Positions 35,833 through 42,558 of a DNA stretch of 42,558 nt are shown piece after piece (the stretch's first letter is position 1; each line of letters starts with the position of its first letter). The notes beneath the pieces are model-generated. The model did not search any database and was not told the origin of the DNA. It was given only the letters and a program-made list of their open reading frames with translations. Source of the stretch: Vibrio caribbeanicus ATCC BAA-2122 (lineage in GTDB: Bacteria > Pseudomonadota > Gammaproteobacteria > Enterobacterales > Vibrionaceae). The position numbers and the translations under genes are program-made. The stretch is taken from NCBI RefSeq assembly GCF_000165125.1, contig NZ_AEIU01000121.1:1-42558 (forward strand). The letters run 5' to 3'.

Positions 35833-36258
35833 ATGAAAGTCGCCATTATGGCCTTTGCATTACTCACGCTCACCGCTTGCAGCCAAGGAGTTAAGAGTAT
35901 GTCGGATAGAACTTCGTCCCCATGCAATCAAAAACCAAACTGTGTATCTACCGAGGATGAAAGACAGCAGCACCATATTCCACCGTTTAGCCTAGCGGCT
36001 GGTACTGATATCGACACCATTGAACGTATCGCGCTTCAGTTACCAGGATCAAAAACTGCGATCAAAAAACACGATTATCTCCGTATCGAGTGCACTTCCA
36101 AAATTCTGCGCTTTGTCGATGATCTTGAGCTGCGTCTCCAAGGAGAACAACTCATTGTTCGTTCAGAATCCAGAGTGGGTTATTCAGATTTTGGCGTCAA
36201 CAGAAAACGAACTGAACAGTTAAGGCAATTATTGCAACAGCAAGGCGTGCTTCAGTAA
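35833..36258 (+). CDS. DUF1499-type lipoprotein
   Basis: The 141-residue protein has a clear lipoprotein signal (MKVAIMAFALLTLTACSQ, Cys16) and the DUF1499 signature PCNQKPNCVST near residues 30-40, followed by the usual central and C-terminal DDLELRLQGEQLIVRSESRVGYSDFGVNRKR block. The function of this family is not established. I start at 35833, where the signal peptide is complete; the open frame begins 11 codons earlier. An AGAGAG ribosome site precedes it. It lies between gltD and truB, with its own terminator. Confidence 0.88.
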   Translation: MKVAIMAFALLTLTACSQGVKSMSDRTSSPCNQKPNCVSTEDERQQHHIPPFSLAAGTDIDTIERIALQLPGSKTAIKKHDYLRIECTSKILRFVDDLELRLQGEQLIVRSESRVGYSDFGVNRKRTEQLRQLLQQQGVLQ

Positions 36259-36265
36259 AAATTAA

Positions 36266-36300
36266 AGAAAAAGCCGAAGTAATATACTTCGGCTTTTAGA
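36266..36300. terminator. Bidirectional terminator between the DUF1499 gene and truB
   Basis: A perfect 12-base stem (36269-36280 with 36286-36297, loop AATAT) has A-run and T-run flanks. It lies between convergent genes and so ends both the plus-strand DUF1499 gene and the rimP-truB operon. Confidence 0.88.
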
Positions 36301-36308
36301 TTGAGATT

Positions 36309-37250
36309 TTATTGTTCTCTAAAAACAACTAACCTTTTAGGAGCAATATTGCCGTCATCATTCATTTCTCCTACGCCAATAAAGAGTTTCTCTTCTCCTT
36401 TAGTAAGGCGAACAGGTCCCTCAGTCGGCGCTCCAAGCACTTGAACAGGCTGGCCATGTTGGGTCAAATTAGCAAGTTCTGGGATCAAGTTTACCTCAGG
36501 CAAACGGGAAACTGCGCTATCCATTGGTAATAGCAGTGCGTCGATCTCTTCGTTCGAGGAATCTTCTTTTTGCTGAGATTTCTCGACGAGCTCATGAAGT
36601 TGTTCAAGTGTCACCATCTTGTCATAAGGATAATCAGCAACGGCTGTACGTCGAAGCATAGTAACGTGAGCCCCGCAACCAAGCATTTCACCTAAATCAT
36701 CAACAATAGTGCGGATATAAGTCCCCTTTGAGCAATGAATTTCCATTTCGACTTCATCACCCTCGAAGTGATGTAAGATGATCTCATATACTTGAATGCT
36801 TCGGGCTTCTCTCGGTACCTCGATACCTTGACGAGCATACTCATATAGAGGCTTACCTTGGTACTTTAAAGCAGAGAACATAGAGGGCACTTGTTCTGAT
36901 TGGCCTCGAAACTTATCGATGCATACCTCTAACTGCGCTAGGCTAACCTCTACGGGACGAGTTTCGACAACTTCACCATCAGAGTCGGAAGTGTTAGTCC
37001 TTTGTCCTAACTTAGCAATAACTCGATACCGTTTATCTGACTCGAGCAAAAACTGTGAAAACTTCGTCGCCTCACCAAGACATATTGGGAGCATACCCGT
37101 TGCAAGAGGATCAAGAGCGCCAGTGTGTCCTGCTTTTTCAGCAAAATATATACGTTTTACTTTCTGCAGAGCATCATTTGAAGAAATGCCTGTTGGCTTG
37201 TCTAACAGAACGATACCATTAATTGGGCGACCTTTACGACGACGAGCCAT
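36309..37250 (-). CDS. truB: tRNA pseudouridine-55 synthase TruB
   Basis: TruB makes pseudouridine 55 in the T-loop of tRNAs. The 313-residue protein has the catalytic Asp47 in [15 protein letters not shown], the N-terminal [15 protein letters not shown] and the block [15 protein letters not shown]. Its ATG overlaps the rbfA stop as TAATG. In E. coli and in Vibrio, as I recall, rpsO and pnp follow truB. Here a terminator and a convergent gene follow instead. Confidence 0.97.
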   Translation of the reverse strand: MARRRKGRPINGIVLLDKPTGISSNDALQKVKRIYFAEKAGHTGALDPLATGMLPICLGEATKFSQFLLESDKRYRVIAKLGQRTNTSDSDGEVVETRPVEVSLAQLEVCIDKFRGQSEQVPSMFSALKYQGKPLYEYARQGIEVPREARSIQVYEIILHHFEGDEVEMEIHCSKGTYIRTIVDDLGEMLGCGAHVTMLRRTAVADYPYDKMVTLEQLHELVEKSQQKEDSSNEEIDALLLPMDSAVSRLPEVNLIPELANLTQHGQPVQVLGAPTEGPVRLTKGEEKLFIGVGEMNDDGNIAPKRLVVFREQ

Positions 37251-37660
37251 TAGCTATCATCTCCCGAAAGGTCTTCGTCACGTCCACTGTCTTGCTGTTT
37301 ACGCTTATCTTGGTTAACAACCTCAGAGACCAAATTGGACATACGCATACCTTCAACGAGCGTATTATCATAGTAAAAACGCACTTCAGGTGTTAAACGT
37401 AGACGAATACGCTTACCTAACATCATACGAATATGAACTTCATGTTCACGTAACGCTTCTAGACAGGACTCTGGAGTTTGTTCACCAACACATAAAAATG
37501 TAACAAAGACTTTTGCATAAGCCAGATCACGAGACACTTCCACATCAGAGATCGTCACCATTCCGAGGCGAGAGTCACGAACCTCTCGTTGCAAAATTAA
37601 CGCTAGCTCTTTTTGCAGTTGCTGTGCAACACGCTGTGTTCTACTAAATTCTTTTGACAT
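37250..37660 (-). CDS. rbfA: 30S ribosome-binding factor RbfA
   Basis: RbfA is a KH-fold cold-shock and assembly factor needed for late 30S maturation and 16S 5' end processing. The 136-residue protein starts [20 protein letters not shown] and keeps [20 protein letters not shown] and the [19 protein letters not shown] block. The tail is polar and charged. It follows infB by 114 bases, a gap that contains a strong hairpin. It overlaps truB by one base. Confidence 0.96.
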   Translation of the reverse strand: MSKEFSRTQRVAQQLQKELALILQREVRDSRLGMVTISDVEVSRDLAYAKVFVTFLCVGEQTPESCLEALREHEVHIRMMLGKRIRLRLTPEVRFYYDNTLVEGMRMSNLVSEVVNQDKRKQQDSGRDEDLSGDDS

Positions 37661-37684
37661 AAACTTTTCTCTTATTAGAAAGAA

Positions 37685-37712
37685 TGGGGGGATGGTTCTA
37701 ACCAGCCCCCCA
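37685..37712 (-). promoter_or_regulatory. Strong GC-rich hairpin between infB and rbfA
   Basis: GGGGGG pairs with CCCCCC (37686-37691 and 37106-type arm at 37706-37711), then one mismatch, then TGGT with ACCA around a 4-base loop. The T-content after it is low on the minus strand (ATTCTTTC). It may be a processing or attenuation element within the operon. Confidence 0.55.
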
Positions 37713-37774
37713 TGGTGTATTCAACAACCCATCACCAAGCCTCTTATTATAACGAGACTGGTAATGTTCGTTCA

Positions 37775-40468
37775 TTAGTCAAGTGTACGTTTTACTTCAA
37801 CGATTTCAAATACTTCGATCTGATCGCCTACACGAACATCGTTGTAGTTTTTAACGCCAATACCACATTCGTAACCGTTCTTAACTTCTTGAACGTCATC
37901 TTTGAAGCGGCGCAGAGACTCAAGTTCACCCTCATAAATAACCACATTTTCACGCAAGACGCGAATAGGGTTATTACGTTTGATGGTTCCCTCTGTCACC
38001 ATACAACCCGCGATAGCGCCGAGTTTAGGTGACTTAAATACATCACGTACTTCAGCAAGACCAATAATCTCCTGCTTGAATTCAGGAGCAAGCATACCGC
38101 CCATTGCTTGTTTAACTTCATCAATCAATTGATAAATGATTGAGTAGTAACGTAAATCAAGGTTTTCCGTTTCGACAGTACGACGAGCAGATGCATCGGC
38201 ACGAACGTTAAAGCCCAAGATAATTGCGTTAGAAGCAGCCGCCAATACAGCATCAGTCTCTGTAATACCACCGACACCTGAACCAACAATGTTCACTTTA
38301 ACTTCATCAGTAGAAAGCTTAATCAAAGAATCAGAAATGGCCTCAACAGAACCTTGAACGTCAGCTTTCAGTACCACATTCAGCTCTGCTACTTCACCAG
38401 CCGCCATATTAGAGAACATATTCTCTAGCTTAGCTTTTTGCTGGCGAGCCAATTTGACATCTCGGAACTTACCTTGACGGTAGTTAGCAACTTCACGAGC
38501 TTTACGCTCATCACGAACAACCGTTGCTTCATCACCAGAAGCTGGAACACCGGATAATCCCAAAATCTCAACAGGAATCGACGGTCCTGCAGAAAAGACT
38601 TCTTGGCCATTTTCATCGCGCATGGCTCTAACACGGCCATACTCTTGACCACATAGAACAATATCACCCTTGTTTAGAGTACCTGACTGAACGAGAACTG
38701 TCGCTACCGGACCGCGTCCTTTGTCTAGACGAGATTCAACAACTACGCCCGACGCCATACCCTCTTCAACAGCCGTCAACTCAAGAACTTCGGATTGAAG
38801 TAAGATCGTCTCTAACAAGCCTTCAATGTTTGTGCCTTGTTTTGCAGAGATATGCACAAACATGTTTTCGCCGCCCCATTCCTCAGGAATAACATCATAT
38901 TGAGCAAGCTCATTTTTAACATTGTCTGGGTTAGCATCTTCTTTATCAATCTTGTTCACTGCAACGATCAAAGGTACTTCAGCCGCTTTCGCGTGTTGAA
39001 TAGCTTCAATTGTCTGTGGCATTACACCATCATCTGCAGCAACAACAAGAACAACGATATCAGTCGCTTGAGCACCACGAGCACGCATTGCAGTAAAGGC
39101 CGCGTGTCCAGGAGTATCAAGGAAAGTGATCATTCCATTGTCAGTTTCTACATGGTAAGCACCGATATGCTGTGTAATACCACCAGCTTCGCCAGAAGCA
39201 ACATGAGCTTTACGAATATAGTCAAGTGTCGACGTCTTACCGTGGTCAACGTGACCCATGATGGTAACTACAGGCGCTCGAGGAACAGACTCAGCGTTAT
39301 TGTCTCGGTCAGAAAGTACTGCTTCTTCCAACTCGTTTTCTTTGCGTAGGATAACCTTGTGGCCCATCTCTTCAGCAACAAGCTGTGCTGTTTCTTGGTC
39401 AATCACTTGGTTGATGGTTGCCATAGCTCCCATCTTCATCATTACTTTAATGACCTCAGTGCCTTTAACCGACATTTTATTTGCCAGTTCAGAAACAACG
39501 ATGGTTTCACCGACTACAACATCAGCTTTTGCAACGGTTGCAGACTTATCAAAGCCTTGTTGCATTGAAGTTGGCTTAGCAAGCTTACCTTTGTTACGCC
39601 CTTTTGCACCGCGTTGATTGCGCCCACCACGAGGAGCCACATCTTCATTAGCGGCTGATGCTTTTTTCTTTTTCTTGCGACGAGCTCCCTCTTCACGACG
39701 ATCCGCTGCATCTTCAGCTTCTCTCGCGTATGAAGAAGTCGTTACATGATAGTCTGAATTTTCAAGTTCCTTTTTCTTGGCTTCTTCTTCAGACCAACGG
39801 GCTTCATTTTCTTCAGCAAGCTTCTTCGCTTCTTCAACGAGCTTAGCTGCTTCTTGCTCTGCTTTACGCTGAGCTTCTTCTTCCTGACGACGTTTTAATG
39901 CCTCAGCTTCTTGTTGCGCTTGCGTATTTACTTCCGCAGTTTTTGCATTCATGTCTTTCTTAGCCTTTTCAGCTTGGACGCGTTTTGCCTTCTCTTCAGC
40001 TTCACGTTTTGCATCCGCTTCTCGTTTCGCTTTTTCTTCGGCCTCGCGTTGTGCTTTTTCTGCAGCCTCACGTTTTGCTCGCTCCTCAGCTTCACGTTTC
40101 GCAATCTCTTCTGCTTCACGTTGAGCGGCTTCTTCAGCCTCACGTTTTGCATCGTCTTCGATAATGCTGCGCTTCACGTAAGTTCGTTTTTTACGAACTT
40201 CTACTTGAACATCTTTACTCTTACCACCTCCAGCATTTACGCTCAATGTGCTGCGAGTTTTACGTTGCAATGTTAAACGAGTCGGCTCTGCTTCACCTGA
40301 AGTATCACCGTGCTCTTTTTTTAAGTGAGTTAATAATTGCTGTTTCTCTTCATCAGAAACTTTATCACTGCCCGCTTTTTTCATTCCAGCGTCAGCAAGT
40401 TGTTCAATTAAGCGGTCCACTGGAGTTCCAATTTCTTCACTCAGTGCCTTAACAGTCGTTTGTGTCAT
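37775..40468 (-). CDS. infB: Translation initiation factor IF-2
   Basis: IF-2 is the GTPase that brings initiator tRNA to the 30S subunit and promotes 50S joining. The 897-residue protein has an N-terminal region of low complexity (107-168, AKREAEE-type octapeptides), a second IF2N domain (about 315-370), the G1 loop GHVDHGKT at 405-412, followed by DTPGHAAF and NKID, then domains II, III and the fMet-tRNA-binding C-terminus. Internal initiation makes shorter forms in E. coli. Met173 (39952) is a possible equivalent. It follows nusA by 21 bases with an AAGGAGG ribosome site. Confidence 0.98.
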   Translation of the reverse strand: MTQTTVKALSEEIGTPVDRLIEQLADAGMKKAGSDKVSDEEKQQLLTHLKKEHGDTSGEAEPTRLTLQRKTRSTLSVNAGGGKSKDVQVEVRKKRTYVKRSIIEDDAKREAEEAAQREAEEIAKREAEERAKREAAEKAQREAEEKAKREADAKREAEEKAKRVQAEKAKKDMNAKTAEVNTQAQQEAEALKRRQEEEAQRKAEQEAAKLVEEAKKLAEENEARWSEEEAKKKELENSDYHVTTSSYAREAEDAADRREEGARRKKKKKASAANEDVAPRGGRNQRGAKGRNKGKLAKPTSMQQGFDKSATVAKADVVVGETIVVSELANKMSVKGTEVIKVMMKMGAMATINQVIDQETAQLVAEEMGHKVILRKENELEEAVLSDRDNNAESVPRAPVVTIMGHVDHGKTSTLDYIRKAHVASGEAGGITQHIGAYHVETDNGMITFLDTPGHAAFTAMRARGAQATDIVVLVVAADDGVMPQTIEAIQHAKAAEVPLIVAVNKIDKEDANPDNVKNELAQYDVIPEEWGGENMFVHISAKQGTNIEGLLETILLQSEVLELTAVEEGMASGVVVESRLDKGRGPVATVLVQSGTLNKGDIVLCGQEYGRVRAMRDENGQEVFSAGPSIPVEILGLSGVPASGDEATVVRDERKAREVANYRQGKFRDVKLARQQKAKLENMFSNMAAGEVAELNVVLKADVQGSVEAISDSLIKLSTDEVKVNIVGSGVGGITETDAVLAAASNAIILGFNVRADASARRTVETENLDLRYYSIIYQLIDEVKQAMGGMLAPEFKQEIIGLAEVRDVFKSPKLGAIAGCMVTEGTIKRNNPIRVLRENVVIYEGELESLRRFKDDVQEVKNGYECGIGVKNYNDVRVGDQIEVFEIVEVKRTLD
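39965..40150 (-). repeat. Tandem 24-base coding repeats in infB
   Basis: About seven and a half imperfect copies of a 24-base unit encode octapeptides of the form AKREAEEx (residues 107-168). One copy is short by two residues. The product should be a long, highly charged helix. Copy number may vary between strains. Confidence 0.85.
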
Positions 40469-40489
40469 GCCGCTTCCTCCTTGCTGAAA

Positions 40490-41977
40490 TTATTCGTCTT
40501 CACCGAACCAACAGATATTACGAGCAGCCATAATAAGCTCTCCCGCACGTTCTTCTGTCAGACCTTCAATACTCTCGATATCGTCAATACCTTGCTCTGC
40601 TAGATCTTCTAGGGTAGCAACGCCACGAGCAGCTAGTTTAAATGCCATCTCACGCTCTAAGCCCTCTAGACCTAACAGGTCGTCTGCAGGTTCAACACCT
40701 TCAAACGATTCTTCTTGGGCAAGAGCTAGAGTTGTTAACGCATTTTTGGCGCGATTACGTAGCTCTTCGACAAGCTCTTCATCTAAACCATCCACTTCAA
40801 GTAATTCGTTCACTGGAACATAAGCGACTTCTTCAAGGGTTGAAAAGCCCTCTTCAACAAGAAGCTGTGCAAAATCTTCTTCAATGTCGAGATGTTTCAT
40901 GAAGTTCTCAATCGCTGCTTGAGACTCTTCAGCGTGCTTTTTATGAAGATCGTCCACTGTCATTACGTTTAACTCCCACCCTGTTAGCTGGGATGCAAGA
41001 CGTACATTTTGACCATTTCGACCGATTGCTTGGGCTAAATTGTCAGCCTCAACAGCAATATCCATCGTATTTGTATCTTCATCAACAATGATGGATGCCA
41101 CATCAGCAGGAGCCATTGCATTGATAACAAATTGAGCAGGATTATCGTCCCAAAGCACGATATCAATACGTTCCCCACCGAGTTCACCAGAAACGGCTTG
41201 AACACGAGCACCGCGCATACCTACACAGGCTCCGACAGGATCAATACGTTTATCATTGGTTTTAACCGCAATCTTAGCGCGAGAACCCGGATCACGAGCT
41301 GCACCTTTTAGCTCAATGATCTCTTCAGCAATTTCGGGAACCTCTACCCTGAAGAGTTCAGCAAGCATATCAGGCTTAGAACGTGTGATGAACAGCTGAA
41401 AACCCCTAGCTTCAGGCGCAACTTTGTACAACAAACCGCGAACCCTGTCACCTGGACGGAAGTTTTCACGAGGCAGCTGGTCATCGCGAAGTATAACCGC
41501 TTCAGCATTGTTGCCTAAGTCTAAGACAATAGTGTCGCGATTGACTTTTTTTACCACACCAGTGACGAGCTCACCTTCATTGTCAATAAACTGTTCGACA
41601 ATTTGAGCTCTCTCCGCCTCACGTACTTTTTGTACGATAACTTGCTTTGCCGTTTGCGTCGTAATACGGTCAAAAGTAACTGACTCTATATCATCTTCTA
41701 CGAAGTCACCTAATTGAATCTCAGCATCTTCGTATTGAGCAGCCTCAAGTGAAATTTCTTTTGTTGGATTTTCTACCTCTTCAACGACTAACCAACGGCG
41801 AAATGTATCAAACTCGCCAGTTTTACGGTCAATCTCGACACGAACATCAATCTCAATTTCGTGTTTCTTTTTAGTAGAAGTCGCAAGTGCAATTTCAAGG
41901 GCCTCAAAGATACGCTCACGAGGGACAGCTTTCTCGTTGGATACCGCTTCTACTACCGCTAAAATTTCTTTACTCAT
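40490..41977 (-). CDS. nusA: Transcription termination/antitermination factor NusA
   Basis: NusA binds RNA polymerase and modulates pausing, termination and rRNA antitermination. The 495-residue protein has the N-terminal polymerase-binding domain (about 1-125), an S1 domain ([18 protein letters not shown], about 138-200), two KH domains ([21 protein letters not shown]-like start through [17 protein letters not shown]), and the two acidic repeats of gammaproteobacterial NusA (about 364-415 and 440-490). It follows rimP by 24 bases. Confidence 0.98.
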   Translation of the reverse strand: MSKEILAVVEAVSNEKAVPRERIFEALEIALATSTKKKHEIEIDVRVEIDRKTGEFDTFRRWLVVEEVENPTKEISLEAAQYEDAEIQLGDFVEDDIESVTFDRITTQTAKQVIVQKVREAERAQIVEQFIDNEGELVTGVVKKVNRDTIVLDLGNNAEAVILRDDQLPRENFRPGDRVRGLLYKVAPEARGFQLFITRSKPDMLAELFRVEVPEIAEEIIELKGAARDPGSRAKIAVKTNDKRIDPVGACVGMRGARVQAVSGELGGERIDIVLWDDNPAQFVINAMAPADVASIIVDEDTNTMDIAVEADNLAQAIGRNGQNVRLASQLTGWELNVMTVDDLHKKHAEESQAAIENFMKHLDIEEDFAQLLVEEGFSTLEEVAYVPVNELLEVDGLDEELVEELRNRAKNALTTLALAQEESFEGVEPADDLLGLEGLEREMAFKLAARGVATLEDLAEQGIDDIESIEGLTEERAGELIMAARNICWFGEDE

Positions 41978-42001
41978 TTTAAATAGCCTCTAAGACTTTA
42001 A

Positions 42002-42457
42002 TTAAAATTTAGGGATCAGGTTAGCTTTTGAAATATTGCTAAGTGCAAACTCTTCAGTATTGCCATCTACCGCAATGGATATGATTTCACCATCAACAGA
42101 CTCAATGATGCCTTTCCATTTACGGCGATTATTCATAGCCATTTTCAAGACGAGGCTTACCTCGTGACCGATAAATTGCTCATAGTGTGCAGCTTTAAAT
42201 AGTGGTCTCTCTAATCCTGGCGAAGAGACTTCTAGGTTATAAGCTACCGTAATGGGGTCCTCAACATCCATAACCGCACTAACTTGACGGCTAACTTCTG
42301 CACAATCTTCAACATTGATCCCGTTGGCATGATCAATGAAAATACGCAATGTCGAGTGCTCACCAGCACGTATGAACTCTAATCCAACCAACTCATAACC
42401 TGATGCCGCAACAGGGGCTTCAAGCATTTCAGTAAGTTGCTTCTCTAAACCAGTCAT
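42002..42457 (-). CDS. rimP: Ribosome maturation factor RimP
   Basis: RimP helps late maturation of the 30S subunit. The 151-residue protein starts [16 protein letters not shown] and has the block [35 protein letters not shown] and [12 protein letters not shown], all typical. I start at the ATG at 42457 with a GGAG ribosome site 9 bases upstream. The open frame reaches 33 codons further, to the window edge, but that stretch includes a terminator-like hairpin and is not conserved. It is the first gene of rimP-nusA-infB-rbfA-truB. Confidence 0.96.
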   Translation of the reverse strand: MTGLEKQLTEMLEAPVAASGYELVGLEFIRAGEHSTLRIFIDHANGINVEDCAEVSRQVSAVMDVEDPITVAYNLEVSSPGLERPLFKAAHYEQFIGHEVSLVLKMAMNNRRKWKGIIESVDGEIISIAVDGNTEEFALSNISKANLIPKF

Positions 42458-42470
42458 TTCAACCACTCCA

Positions 42471-42494
42471 GAAACAAAAAAGGGCTCAGAGCCC
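42471..42494 (-). terminator. Terminator-like hairpin in the rimP-nusA leader
   Basis: On the minus strand GGGCT-CTG-AGCCC (42494-42482) is followed by TTTTTTGTTTC. It ends 13 bases before the rimP start codon. In E. coli terminators lie between the metY tRNA gene and rimP. Here the upstream gene is outside the window. Confidence 0.7.
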
Positions 42495-42558
42495 AATTTA
42501 AATACCAAGCACAATCTAAATCTCATTAAATATAAGAATTTAGATAACAAAAACACAC

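Noticed and set aside
39965-40150. Possible CRISPR array
   Set aside because: The periodic 24-base units are contiguous, have no spacers, and encode the IF-2 octapeptide repeat in frame.
39911-40276. Long open frame of 121 codons opposite infB
   Set aside because: It is a mirror of the low-complexity repeat on the coding strand and is made of repeated Phe/Ser/Cys; not a real gene.
42458-42556. N-terminal extension of rimP by 33 codons
   Set aside because: It includes a terminator-like hairpin and T-run and has no resemblance to RimP.
42495-42558. tRNA gene at the right end (expected metY upstream of rimP)
   Set aside because: No acceptor or T-loop sequence is visible; if present it lies beyond the window.

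Overview
The window is a stretch of core chromosome from a gammaproteobacterium, almost certainly Vibrionaceae and most likely a Vibrio. This rests on recognisable proteins (a ParC with Ser85, ArcB, SspA/SspB, a type-A RNase P RNA), on the arrangement rplM-rpsI / petABC / sspAB, and on moderately AT-rich DNA with AT-rich intergenic gaps. I see no phage, insertion sequence, CRISPR array, integron, toxin or obvious foreign gene. Gene density is high and most neighbouring genes form tight operons. I did not find a new multi-gene system. The interesting points are small: regulatory structures, a variant sensor residue, a few uncharacterised lipoproteins and likely rearrangement junctions.

Layout: 1-1702 (minus) is the start of the division/cell-wall cluster, rsmH-ftsL-ftsI, with ftsI cut by the window edge. 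1845-2318 (minus) is rnpB with its promoter and terminator. 2405-6649 holds rsmI (minus) divergent from a tight plus-strand envelope operon lpoA-yraN-diaA-dolP. 6676-12989 (minus) holds sspAB, petABC (cytochrome bc1), rplM-rpsI and zapE, each group with its own terminator or promoter. 13138-16272 (plus) holds zapG, degQ and degS, the periplasmic protein quality-control genes. 16307-23116 (minus) is nudF-yqiB-cpdA-yqiA-parE-parC. 23348-24661 (plus) is tolC. 24698-29315 (minus) is a signalling cluster: a PAS/GGDEF diguanylate cyclase, arcB, and an uncharacterised lipoprotein whose start overlaps the arcB stop. 29811-35716 (plus) is gltBD, followed by a small DUF1499-type lipoprotein. 36309-42457 (minus) is rimP-nusA-infB-rbfA-truB.

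How the parts fit together: the DegS/DegQ pair belongs to the sigmaE envelope-stress pathway, and degQ has a sigmaE-like promoter. The petABC complex and ArcB both deal with the quinone pool. The rimP-nusA-infB-rbfA-truB operon and rplM-rpsI serve translation and carry leader structures suggestive of feedback control. parE has an extended -10 promoter lying exactly inside a perfect inverted repeat.

Two stretches over 300 bases lack a gene. 10486-10798 contains the rpsI terminator and the petABC promoter. 29316-29810 is the divergent GGDEF/gltB control region. All calls come from reading the sequence and recalled family knowledge. No database search was run.
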